This document shows, piece after piece, positions 1 to 10,688 of a DNA stretch of 64,000 bases. The stretch spans positions 126,217-190,216 of the forward strand of contig CAIWXQ010000001.1 in NCBI GenBank assembly GCA_903916675.1, read 5' to 3'. The stretch is from an uncultured bacterium (GTDB taxonomy: Bacteria; Verrucomicrobiota; Kiritimatiellia; RFP12; CAIWXQ01). Each line of letters opens with the position of its first letter. Position 1 is the first letter of the stretch. Made by a program: the position numbers and the translations under genes. The notes beneath the pieces are model-generated. The model searched no databases and had not been told where the DNA came from. It saw only the letters and a list, made by a program, of their open reading frames with translations.

Positions 1-41
1 GGGAAAACTGGAATAGTGGCCTGATTCTCGGATGCGTTTCA

Positions 42-581
42 ATGAGCACAGAACTGACACCTGCCGAACGCATCGAGACGAAGATTCTCCTGCTGCGCGG
101 GCAGAAGGTGATTTTGGACCGTGATTTGGCGGTACTGTATGGCGTGCCGACCGGGAATCTCAAGCGGGCGGTCCTGCGGAACGCGGAAAGATTTCCGGAA
201 GACTTTATGTTTGTGCTTGATTCGCAAGAGGTTACAAACTTGATATGCCAAATTGGCATATCAAGTTCATCGTGGGGCGGAACACGTCACGCTCCCATGG
301 CCTTCACCGAGCAGGGTGTGGCCATGTTATCGAGCGTGCTGAATAGTTCGCGCGCGATTCAGGTGAACGTCGCGATCATGCGGGCGTTTGTGCGGTTGCG
401 GCAGATTCTGGCCTCGCATGCGGATTTGGCGCGCAAGCTGGACGAACTGGAAAAGAAATACGACGGCCAGTTCCGCGTCGTGTTCGAGGCGTTGCGCCAG
501 CTCATGACGCCGCACGACGATCCGCCCCGATCGCGCATCGGGTTCGCATCGGATCACGCCACCTCATCGGCCGGCCAATAG
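42..581 (+). CDS. ORF6N domain-containing DNA-binding protein
   Basis: The 179-aa product starts with an ORF6N-type domain (about residues 8-95), the KilA-N-related module found in phage antirepressors and in many chromosomal copies. Visible family features are the early LRGQKVILDRDLAVLYGV segment, the NLKRAVLRN helix, the RFPEDFMFVL segment and the AFTEQGVAMLSSVL motif. A coiled-coil-like stretch (LARKLDELEKKYDGQF) follows, with a disordered tail. It probably binds DNA, but no target can be inferred. It stands alone, with no phage genes next to it. An inverted repeat (TTGATATGCCAAATTGGCAT) lies inside the gene near 239-263. The domain assignment is firm; the role is not known. Confidence 0.85.
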   Translation: MSTELTPAERIETKILLLRGQKVILDRDLAVLYGVPTGNLKRAVLRNAERFPEDFMFVLDSQEVTNLICQIGISSSSWGGTRHAPMAFTEQGVAMLSSVLNSSRAIQVNVAIMRAFVRLRQILASHADLARKLDELEKKYDGQFRVVFEALRQLMTPHDDPPRSRIGFASDHATSSAGQ

Positions 582-603
582 CCACGATCAGCGATGTCTT
601 GCC

Positions 604-852
604 ATGCGTAAGTTTTCCAAATCTTTTTTAAGACGCGACCAGAACCCTCCGTGTTCTCATCCGGACTCTGTGCCCGCTGTGTCCCTAACCCCGTCCATTC
701 CCGCCCGTCTGCGCGCAGTGGCCGGGGAGGGGCGGAAGTTGCTGGACGCTGGATTCGGTCTGACGCCGCGCGAGCGTGATGGGGCGATGCTGGTGGCTGC
801 GCTCTTCGTCTTCGGGATGGCGGTCTGGTGGCTGCGCTGGATGCTGCGGTGA
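604..852 (+). CDS. Small single-pass membrane protein, hypothetical
   Basis: This is an 82-aa ORF whose C-terminal half (from about residue 52) reads TPRERDGAMLVAALFVFGMA and continues into a hydrophobic Trp-rich segment ending in Arg, so it would be a tail-anchored inner-membrane peptide. The first 25 codons overlap DNA resembling the degenerate CTCTGTG-type repeats found elsewhere in the window. The true start may therefore be one of the GTG codons near 670-680. No Shine-Dalgarno sequence supports the ATG. It lies between the ORF6N gene and the convergent gyrB. I do not recognise a family. Confidence 0.4.
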   Translation: MRKFSKSFLRRDQNPPCSHPDSVPAVSLTPSIPARLRAVAGEGRKLLDAGFGLTPRERDGAMLVAALFVFGMAVWWLRWMLR

Positions 853-894
853 TCGGCTCGCGCCGCACAACGCCATTCTGTGTCCGCATCTGCC

Positions 895-3444
<2,550 letters not shown>

Positions 3445-4011
3445 CTAGACTGTCTTTTTTCGCGTCCGGGAGGCTGTTTTTCCGGCGGCGGAAGAGGCTT
3501 TTTTTGAGGCTGCTGGTTTAGCCGGCACCGGCTCGGCCGGGGCGGGTGACGCCGGTGCTGCCGGGGAGGGTGGCGCCTCCTTTGCGAAAAGAGCGTCAAA
3601 CCGGCTGCCGGCGTCGGAAGAGGGGCTCTTCGGTGCATCGGCCGCAGGCTCATCCGGCTTGGCAGAAAAGCGCGCGCAGAGGTCCGTGGCCTCGACCTCG
3701 CGGTTGTTGAGGCCGCAGCGTTGGCGGAAGGGGTTGACGATGAAATGCCGGCACCAGGCGCAACTGCGCCGGCGCTCGCTGGCCTGAAAGACCTTCACGG
3801 CAGATGGCTTGTCTGCCTCGGAGAAGACCTGTGGTCGCCCGGAGGTGTCCACGAACGGCGTGGCCTCGCGCGAAGGGTAGCAATGGCCGCAGGCCGTGCA
3901 GACGAATGTCTCCGAAACCTTCCGGAAATTTTCGTACACCGGCTCCGCGCGCGCCAAGGCCACACGGCGGCAGGCCGTGCAACGGATTTCCATCGAAGCT
4001 GCCATGCCCAT
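3445..4011 (-). CDS. Zinc-ribbon protein with Ala/Pro/Lys-rich tail
   Basis: The product is about 188 aa. Two cysteine clusters suggest structural zinc sites: CxxC pairs at residues 11/14 and 38/41, then Cys84, Cys87, Cys99 and Cys112 within SCAWCRHFIVNPFRQRCG. The last 65 residues are a low-complexity Ala/Pro/Ser/Lys tail ending in basic residues, probably disordered and perhaps nucleic-acid binding. Three in-frame ATGs (4011, 4005, 3993) are possible. The ORF extends to 4152, but the extra residues look non-coding. It precedes gyrB on the same strand by 75 bp. No function is recognised beyond metal binding. Confidence 0.72.
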   Translation of the reverse strand: MGMAASMEIRCTACRRVALARAEPVYENFRKVSETFVCTACGHCYPSREATPFVDTSGRPQVFSEADKPSAVKVFQASERRRSCAWCRHFIVNPFRQRCGLNNREVEATDLCARFSAKPDEPAADAPKSPSSDAGSRFDALFAKEAPPSPAAPASPAPAEPVPAKPAASKKASSAAGKTASRTRKKTV

Positions 4012-4242
4012 GAGAATAGCGCGCGCGCCGCCGGGGGGCAAGCCGTGGAGATGGGGATGTCCACGTGCGGCCATTGCCTGCGCCCAGCAACGGTCTGCCA
4101 GAAACGGGAGGGCGAGCGTCCTCGCGAGCCGCAGTTTCTGAGGCGCTGCCACTGGTAACTGACGTCGGGACCCTCGACAGCGCCAACAAAGTCTGCGAAA
4201 ATTAAAGAAGTGGCAAAGTAGTTGTCAGAGCAGGGAGAAGCG

Positions 4243-5499
4243 GTGGACCGGAAGAAACAGTTCGATCGCCCGGGTGTCAGGAGCCGGGCGAGACTCGCGG
4301 GCGCGCTGACAGCCCTCTTTCTGGCTTGCGCGGGCCAGTCGGCGCAGGCCTGCGCGGTTCCGGTGTTCCGGTATGCGCTGGAACACTGGCCCGCGGTCCC
4401 CTGCCGCACCACCGTGTTTTACGCCGGTGTGTTGACGCCGGAGCAGCGCGAGCTGCTGAACACGATGGCGCAGGAGAAGATGGGCAACGTGGAGCCCTGC
4501 AGCTTTTCCCTGCCGCCGAACCGTCCCGGCGGGCTCAATCCCGAGCAGATCAAGCTTTGGAAGGACCTGCCACCGCATCCGCCGCCGGTCCTCGCGTTCA
4601 GCTGCTGGGGCGGCCGGATGTACGATCCACAGGCGGTTCTGGGGCTGCCGTTCGACCGGGCGATCGTGGAGAAGCTGACGCAGTTGCCGTTTCACCGTGA
4701 GGTGGCGCGCCGGCTGCTGGCCGGCGACAGTGCGGTCTGGGTCCTGTTGAAGTCCCCCAACGTTGACCAGGACCGGATGGTGCGGGCCCTGCTCGACAGT
4801 GCGCTGCGGGAAGCGGAGAAAACCATCAAGCTGCCGGGCGAGCGGGATCCGAACGACACCGTCTATGACTCCAAGTTGAGCGCCAGCGTGCCACTGCGGC
4901 TGCGTTTCTCCGTGCTGGAGGTTCCTGGCACAGGTCTGGAGGCGACCCTGTTCCGCAGCGTGCTGCGGACGATCTCGGCGAACGCATCCATCACTACGGC
5001 TCCGGTCATCATTCCGGTCTTTGGCCGCGGGCTGGCGCTGGACGCAATTTCCGGCGAGACGATCGATGCGGACCAGGTACGCGCGGCCTGCGAATTCCTG
5101 TGCGGCGACTGCTCGTGCACCGTCAAAGCCAATCGCCCCGGCGTCAGCCTCTTCCTGCCGATCGACTGGGAAAAGTTCATTACCCAAGGGGCGCCCGCGC
5201 CTGAGGCGCTGCCGCCGCTGACGGTTCCGGGCGCAGAGCCACCGGTCGTGGCTGTCGCTCCCGCCCCGCTACCTGCCCCGATGGTGGCAACGCCGGTTGC
5301 CTTAGCGCCGAAAACGGCTACCGTGGCCACGGTTCGTTCGCCGGTTGCGGTCACGAACCGGGTACCGGCCGCCGCCGGCAAGCAGACGGCGCCGCCGCGG
5401 ACGGAACTTTCGCGCACGCTGTGGGTGCTGCTGGGTGCGGGCCTGCTGGGCGTGGCAGCCAGTACGTTCGTGGTGCTGCGCAGGCAGGGACGGAACTGA
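4243..5499 (+). CDS. Cys-rich exported protein with C-terminal membrane anchor
   Basis: The GTG at 4243 is preferred because AGGGAG sits 5 nt upstream; the ORF opens at a TTG at 4222. The 418-aa product has an N-terminal signal sequence (ALTALFLACAGQSAQA, with signal peptidase I cleavage probable before CAVPVFRYALEHW). A large periplasmic part follows, then an Ala/Pro/Val-rich linker and a final transmembrane helix (TLWVLLGAGLLGVAASTFVV, about residues 391-411) with a short basic tail. A tight cysteine motif, CEFLCGDCSC, lies at residues 283-292. The stop codon overlaps an ATG of the permease ORF, so it is the first gene of an ABC-transporter operon. I cannot name the family. A redox or metal-related partner of the transporter is an inference. 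Confidence 0.8.
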   Translation: MDRKKQFDRPGVRSRARLAGALTALFLACAGQSAQACAVPVFRYALEHWPAVPCRTTVFYAGVLTPEQRELLNTMAQEKMGNVEPCSFSLPPNRPGGLNPEQIKLWKDLPPHPPPVLAFSCWGGRMYDPQAVLGLPFDRAIVEKLTQLPFHREVARRLLAGDSAVWVLLKSPNVDQDRMVRALLDSALREAEKTIKLPGERDPNDTVYDSKLSASVPLRLRFSVLEVPGTGLEATLFRSVLRTISANASITTAPVIIPVFGRGLALDAISGETIDADQVRAACEFLCGDCSCTVKANRPGVSLFLPIDWEKFITQGAPAPEALPPLTVPGAEPPVVAVAPAPLPAPMVATPVALAPKTATVATVRSPVAVTNRVPAAAGKQTAPPRTELSRTLWVLLGAGLLGVAASTFVVLRRQGRN

Positions 5500-5525
5500 T
5501 GCCGCGCGGAAATCGCGGAGCCAAC

Positions 5526-6803
5526 ATGAACATTCCGCGTCTGATCGTTCGGGAACTTCTTTTTCGCCGGTGGAACGCGCTGCTGAGCCTGGTCTCCATC
5601 GCGGCAGCCGTGGCCTGCCTGCTCGGCGCGCTGGTCACGCTGCGGACGTACGACCGCCGCGCCGAGACAGAGCTTGCCGCCCGCGAGGCCGCCCTGCACG
5701 AGCAGATGGCTCGGATGGAGGACAACTACCGGAAGATCACCAAGAACATGGGGTTCAACATCCTGGTCCTGCCGCGCGACCAGAACCTCACGGACTTCTA
5801 TTCCGAGAATTTCGCCGACAAGCTGATGCCCGCGGAGTACGCGCAGCGGCTGGCCGCCGCCACCAACGTGGCCAGCATCCGGCACGTGCTCCCCATGCTG
5901 CAGCAGAAGCTGGAGTGGCCGGAGCAGCGGCGCAAGGTGCTGCTCATCGGCGTGCAGGGGCGCATGACGTATGCCCTGAAGGCTGGCGGCGAGGAGCCGC
6001 TGGTGAAGCCCGTGCCGCCCGGCACGGCCGCGCTGGGGTACGAGCTGCACCACAGCCTGGGGCTGACCAACCAGTCCGAGATCGTCTTCATGGGGCGCAG
6101 GCTCAAGGTCTCGGCCGTGCATCCGGAGCGGGGGACCATCGACGACATCACCCTGTGGGTCGATCTGCCCCTGGCGCAGGCGCTGCTGGGGCGCACGAAC
6201 CAGATCAGCTGCATCGTGGCGCTGGAGTGCGAATGCGGCTGGGGAAATCTGCCGCTGGTGCGCCAGGATATCCAGGCCATTCTGCCTGACACGCAGGTGC
6301 TGGAACTGGCAGGCAAGGCGCTGGCCCGCGCCGAGGCGCGTCGCGAGGCCGGCCAGAACGCGCAGGAGGCCATTGACCGCGAGCGCCGCGGACGCGCCGA
6401 GCAGCGCCGGCAGCGCGAGGCGTTTGCGGCCGTGCTCGTGCCGCTGGTGCTGGCTGCCTGCTCGCTCTGGGTGGGGCTGCTGGCCTGGATGAACCTGCGC
6501 GAGCGGCGCGTGGAAATCGGCATCCTGCGCGCGCTGGGGCTGCGGCAGACACACGTCGCGGTCGTGTTCCTGGGCAAGGCGGCGCTGCTGGGGCTTACGG
6601 GCGCTGTCCTGGGCGCGGCGGTGGCGATTCCGGCCGCAGCCGCGCTGGCGCATACGCATGCGGCCGCGGCCCTGCAGCTGATCGGCTGGCCGGCGCTGGC
6701 GCAGACACTTGTCCTGACCCCGCTGCTGACCATGCTGGCCAGCTGGATCCCGGCCATGCTGGCCGCGCAGCAGGATCCTGCGCATGTGCTGCGGGAAGGG
6801 TGA
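5526..6803 (+). CDS. ABC transporter permease, MacB/FtsX type
   Basis: The ATG at 5526 is preceded by CGGAG at 5-nt spacing and gives the usual N-terminus of this family (MNIPRLIVRELLFRRW followed by a transmembrane helix). An in-frame ATG at 5499 overlaps the upstream stop. The 425-aa product has one N-terminal helix (about 17-40), a long periplasmic domain, a charged coiled-coil-like stretch (about 270-295, RRGRAEQRRQREA) and three C-terminal helices. The FtsX-domain signature RRVEIGILRALGLRQTHV is near residue 325. The topology matches permeases that move lipoproteins or envelope substrates rather than small solutes. The cognate ATPase follows 61 bp downstream. Confidence 0.9.
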   Translation: MNIPRLIVRELLFRRWNALLSLVSIAAAVACLLGALVTLRTYDRRAETELAAREAALHEQMARMEDNYRKITKNMGFNILVLPRDQNLTDFYSENFADKLMPAEYAQRLAAATNVASIRHVLPMLQQKLEWPEQRRKVLLIGVQGRMTYALKAGGEEPLVKPVPPGTAALGYELHHSLGLTNQSEIVFMGRRLKVSAVHPERGTIDDITLWVDLPLAQALLGRTNQISCIVALECECGWGNLPLVRQDIQAILPDTQVLELAGKALARAEARREAGQNAQEAIDRERRGRAEQRRQREAFAAVLVPLVLAACSLWVGLLAWMNLRERRVEIGILRALGLRQTHVAVVFLGKAALLGLTGAVLGAAVAIPAAAALAHTHAAAALQLIGWPALAQTLVLTPLLTMLASWIPAMLAAQQDPAHVLREG

Positions 6804-6811
6804 CAAAGGGG

Positions 6812-6850
6812 AAAACCGCAGAATATCGAATAACGAATTTCGAATCAGGA
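6812..6850 (+). repeat. GAATATCGAAT-type dispersed repeat, copy 1
   Basis: An A/T-rich run of overlapping units (CGCAGAATATCGAATAACG, then AATTTCGAATC) sits between the permease and ATPase genes in otherwise GC-rich DNA. A closely similar run, also beginning ACCGCAGAATATCGAAT, occurs at 58910-58946. Both end in AATCAGGAAGGG. Confidence 0.7.
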
Positions 6851-6864
6851 AGGGTGACGGAACG

Positions 6865-7518
<654 letters not shown>

Positions 7519-7545
7519 CGCAACGTAAGAAATCGTGTAGCCGCA
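7519..7545 (+). repeat. 27-bp dispersed repeat, copy 1
   Basis: The segment begins CGCAACGTA and ends GCCGCA. It is 25/27 identical to 10552-10578 in the same orientation. The two copies bracket the TonB-receptor gene. The flanking AGC-TA context is also similar. Confidence 0.7.
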
Positions 7546-7598
7546 GATGAAGCGATCATGAAGGTCGGGAAGGGATCGTGGAGAAGAAGGAAGGGTCG

Positions 7599-9908
7599 AT
7601 GAATAACCGCGCGATCAAAGCGGCGGCTATGAGATTTTGTTGTCTAGCGGTCGGCGTGCTGCCGGCAGTGGTCGGGGGCGCGGCCGAAACGAACGCCAGC
7701 GTGCAGGCCCTGCCGCCCCTTGCTGCTGCCGCCTTACTTGCGGCAGAGACCCTTCCCGCACCAGCCGCACCATCGACCCGGCAGGCAACCAGCCGGAACG
7801 CGACAGCCACGAATGCACCGGTCGTGCAGGCACTACCGGAAATACTCGTGACAGCCACACACACGAACGATTTCAAAGAGGGCAGCGCGGAAAACGGCTA
7901 TCGCTATACGACCGCCAATCTCGGCCCCTTGGGTGACCGACCGCTACTCGATACGCCCTTTTCGGTCCACGCCGTCTCGTCCGAATTGCTGCATAATTTT
8001 GATGCCAAGACCTTCAGCGAAGCGGCGAAATGCCTGCCATCGACCTATACCGAGGGGCATTTCGGCTTGGAATTTGGGCCGCCGGTAATCCGCGGTCTGC
8101 TCGGCGACGATAACGCACAGAGCGTGCGCATCGACGGCCTGAACGTGCGCGCAGACACCGCCCTGCCGGTGGAGCTGTACGAAAAACTGGAGATTCTGTA
8201 TGGCCCAGCCGCCAGCCTGTACGGTCCTTCGCCAGCCGCTGGCATGATCAATTCCGTGTTGAAGCGCCCCACCACCACCACGTTACGCGAGGTTGGAACC
8301 GGGATCGAGAGCCGCGGCAACATACAGGGCCGCGCGGACATCAGTGACACGCTGGGAGACTTCGGGTACCGCATCAATCTGCTGTGCGCCGATGGCGAGG
8401 GCTATGTTTCGGGCAGCAATCTCAGGCGAAACCTGGTGGGGGTGGCCTTCAATTATCGGCTGACGGACACTTCGCTGATCGAGGTGCTGGCCAGCCATTA
8501 CGAGTTCGATCAGATGGGATACCCCGGCGGCTTCAGTTACACTGATGCCACCGGATTGCCGAAGGCGCCTGACCCGACCCGAAGCGGCTATGGCCAGACC
8601 TTCGGTGGCGTCCGAGCCGATACCGACATCGGCGAGGTCCGATTTGTTCAGGAACTCGATCCTGATTGGACCCTGAACGCGGCACTGCTCGACCAGATCG
8701 CCCGGCGGGATTTCGACAACACGATCAAGAATACATTTACCTCCCCCAATGGGAACTACACGACAACCTATCGGCAGTCCGGCAGCGAAGCCGACGTCCT
8801 CAGCTACAGCCTGTATTTGAACGGCAAGGCCGACACGGGATTTGTCAGTCACGAAATTGCCCTCGGCAGCGTGGGCTACCGTGCCGCCGCCTATTCCATT
8901 CCCGGCTTGCGCACTGGACCGGCGCTCACTCTGGGCTCCGCCAGCCTCGATCATCCGGTCACATACGCGGACCCCGGCTGGGGCGGCCTTGGCCCGAAAT
9001 ACGAAACCTCCTGTACGGAAATCCAATCGCTGATCCTCAGCGACACCTTGAGATTCGGCGAACAGTGGTCATTCCTGGCTGCCGTCAATGACTCCTGGTG
9101 CCGGACCGTAAACTGGAACGCCAGCGGTGCGACCACCAGCATTTATGACGAAGACAGCGTCCTGAGCTATTCCGGCAGCCTGCTCTACAAACCATGGAAA
9201 GAAACCACGATCTATCTCACCTATGCCGACAGCATTCAGCCCGGCGATACAGCCCCGCAAACAGCCAACAACGCCTATCAGGCACTGGCGCCTTACCGCA
9301 GTCAGGAATGGGAACTCGGCGTCAAAGAAAGAATCGCACGGGTTGACTGGACCGCCGCGTTGTTCCAGATTCGGCGGCCGTTTGCCTACACGGACCCTGC
9401 CGACAATGTCTTCAAGCCTGCCGGCAACCAGGTCAATCATGGCGTGGAGCTCACCGGACGCGGGTCTGTGGGGGAGGGGTTTACCGTGTTTGGCTGTCTG
9501 ACCTGGCTCGACCCGCGCATGAAGGAGACAGGCAATCCGGCAACAGAAGACAAACGGGTCGTTGGCGTGCCCCGTCTGCAGGCCAATCTGCTGGTTGAAT
9601 ATCAGATCCCGTTTCTACCGAACGCCGTTCTGGAGGCCAATCTCCATCACGTCGAGAAACGTGCTGCCAATGCCATCAACACGGCCTGGGCGGACGGATT
9701 TACCACGCTGGATACTGGCGCGCGCTACAGCTTTCACCTGTTCGACAACCCGGTTATTGCCCGGCTGATGGTCGCCAACCTGACCGATGCCCACTACTGG
9801 GCATCCGTCTACACCGGCGGCGGATGGACAGGCGCTTCCGCCGCCAGCGGCACGGCCTACCTCGGAGATCCACGCACGATCAAGCTATCGGCCACAATGA
9901 ATTTCTGA
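7599..9908 (+). CDS. TonB-dependent siderophore receptor
   Basis: The 769-aa outer-membrane receptor uses TonB/ExbBD energy to import a ferric chelate. The ATG at 7599 has a GAAGGAAGGG stretch just upstream; a GTG at 7578 is possible. A signal peptide and an Ala/Thr-rich linker lead to a TonB-box-like LPEILVTATHTND. The plug domain follows (LLDTPFSVHAVSSELL, PPVIRGLLGDDNAQSVRIDG, ELYEKLEILYGPAASLYG, then AAGMINSVLKRP). A roughly 500-residue beta-barrel with alternating aromatics ends in the C-terminal Phe needed for BAM insertion. RIDGLNVRADTALPVELYEK is characteristic of the siderophore subfamily. It lies 80 bp after the ABC ATPase gene and may share its transcription. Confidence 0.94.
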   Translation: MNNRAIKAAAMRFCCLAVGVLPAVVGGAAETNASVQALPPLAAAALLAAETLPAPAAPSTRQATSRNATATNAPVVQALPEILVTATHTNDFKEGSAENGYRYTTANLGPLGDRPLLDTPFSVHAVSSELLHNFDAKTFSEAAKCLPSTYTEGHFGLEFGPPVIRGLLGDDNAQSVRIDGLNVRADTALPVELYEKLEILYGPAASLYGPSPAAGMINSVLKRPTTTTLREVGTGIESRGNIQGRADISDTLGDFGYRINLLCADGEGYVSGSNLRRNLVGVAFNYRLTDTSLIEVLASHYEFDQMGYPGGFSYTDATGLPKAPDPTRSGYGQTFGGVRADTDIGEVRFVQELDPDWTLNAALLDQIARRDFDNTIKNTFTSPNGNYTTTYRQSGSEADVLSYSLYLNGKADTGFVSHEIALGSVGYRAAAYSIPGLRTGPALTLGSASLDHPVTYADPGWGGLGPKYETSCTEIQSLILSDTLRFGEQWSFLAAVNDSWCRTVNWNASGATTSIYDEDSVLSYSGSLLYKPWKETTIYLTYADSIQPGDTAPQTANNAYQALAPYRSQEWELGVKERIARVDWTAALFQIRRPFAYTDPADNVFKPAGNQVNHGVELTGRGSVGEGFTVFGCLTWLDPRMKETGNPATEDKRVVGVPRLQANLLVEYQIPFLPNAVLEANLHHVEKRAANAINTAWADGFTTLDTGARYSFHLFDNPVIARLMVANLTDAHYWASVYTGGGWTGASAASGTAYLGDPRTIKLSATMNF

Positions 9909-9942
9909 GGGAGATCGGAACTCCTGCATTTGCAGTTTGAAC

Positions 9943-9978
9943 TTGCGCGGGGCAGGCGTTCCGCCTGCACCACGAGAT
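9943..9978 (+). repeat. GC-rich hairpin downstream of the receptor gene
   Basis: GGGGCAGGCG-TTCC-GCCTGCACC forms a 7-8 bp stem with a 4-nt loop. There is no T tract, so it is a weak terminator candidate. It could equally be another short dispersed repeat. Confidence 0.4.
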
Positions 9979-10442
9979 TAACATTGTGCTTCTTTACGCA
10001 AGCGCCTACTTGCTTGCAAGGCACTCCTTTCTACAACTGCGGCGCGCGGGCGCCCGGAGCACGCATCTTGAATTTTAGTCACTGGGTCTGAAGCCCCTTC
10101 GAGACGCCGACGCCCATCCAGGCGCTGGCCATCCCCCTCGCCATTGCGCCTGACCACCATCAGGAATACCAGCCGGGAACGCCCCTTCCGCGTTCTCTGC
10201 ACCTCCTTGGCGAGAAAGTCCTCCCAACACCCCCTGTTGACCAACCCCTCCCACACGCGCCAATCTGCGGCGAATACGCCGGACATATCCTCCTCCGGAT
10301 ACTTCATCTTCGCCGCTGTGTCCACCCGCAGCTCATAGCAGCTGCGCCAGAAGACCATCTGCTCCGGGTGCCGCCGGATCGCCTTTGCCGCCTGTTCCGG
10401 CGTCCACGGATTCATCGGCCACCCATAAAACGTCCGTTCCAT
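9978..10442 (-). CDS. Phage-derived protein sharing the terminase N-terminal motif
   Basis: The product is 154 aa from the ATG at 10442; the ORF continues upstream to 10532 through a Glu/Lys-rich segment. Near the N-terminus it carries GWPMNPWTPEQAAKAIRRHP, closely matching the N-terminus of the terminase gene upstream on the same strand (GWPGNPWTPEQMAKAIRQHP). An acidic, Trp-rich middle and a basic C-terminal part follow. Its place just downstream of a terminase large subunit suggests a remnant of the same DNA-packaging region. I do not recognise a defined family. Confidence 0.55.
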   Translation of the reverse strand: MERTFYGWPMNPWTPEQAAKAIRRHPEQMVFWRSCYELRVDTAAKMKYPEEDMSGVFAADWRVWEGLVNRGCWEDFLAKEVQRTRKGRSRLVFLMVVRRNGEGDGQRLDGRRRLEGASDPVTKIQDACSGRPRAAVVERSALQASRRLRKEAQC

Positions 10443-10551
10443 TGTCGCCGTTTTTTCATCTTCCTCACCCGTCTTTTCTGCGCTTTCATCCCTTTTCTCC
10501 TGTTGTGTGTTTCCGACCCCAATCCACGCCATCCGCGCAAGCCGCAGCTAG

Positions 10552-10578
10552 CGCAACGTATGAAATCGTGTGGCCGCA
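10552..10578 (+). repeat. 27-bp dispersed repeat, copy 2
   Basis: This is the second copy of the element at 7519-7545, with two substitutions and the same orientation. It lies between the two phage-derived genes. Confidence 0.7.
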
Positions 10579-10585
10579 CAAACAA

Positions 10586-10622
10586 CTTCCACCGCGAAGG
10601 ACGCGAAGGTACGCGAAGGGAG
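10586..10622 (+). repeat. GCGAAGG tandem unit repeat
   Basis: Three degenerate units (CGCGAAGGA, CGCGAAGGT, CGCGAAGGG) occur in tandem in the intergenic gap. If read, it would encode an Arg/Glu/Gly-rich peptide. It looks related in style to the CACAGAGG units at 12104 and 61488. Confidence 0.65.
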
Positions 10623-10688
10623 ACCGGTGGTTGTCGCAAGGCGAATGACGTATCGCGGGGAATGACACGCGCGATCGCACCCCCCTCA

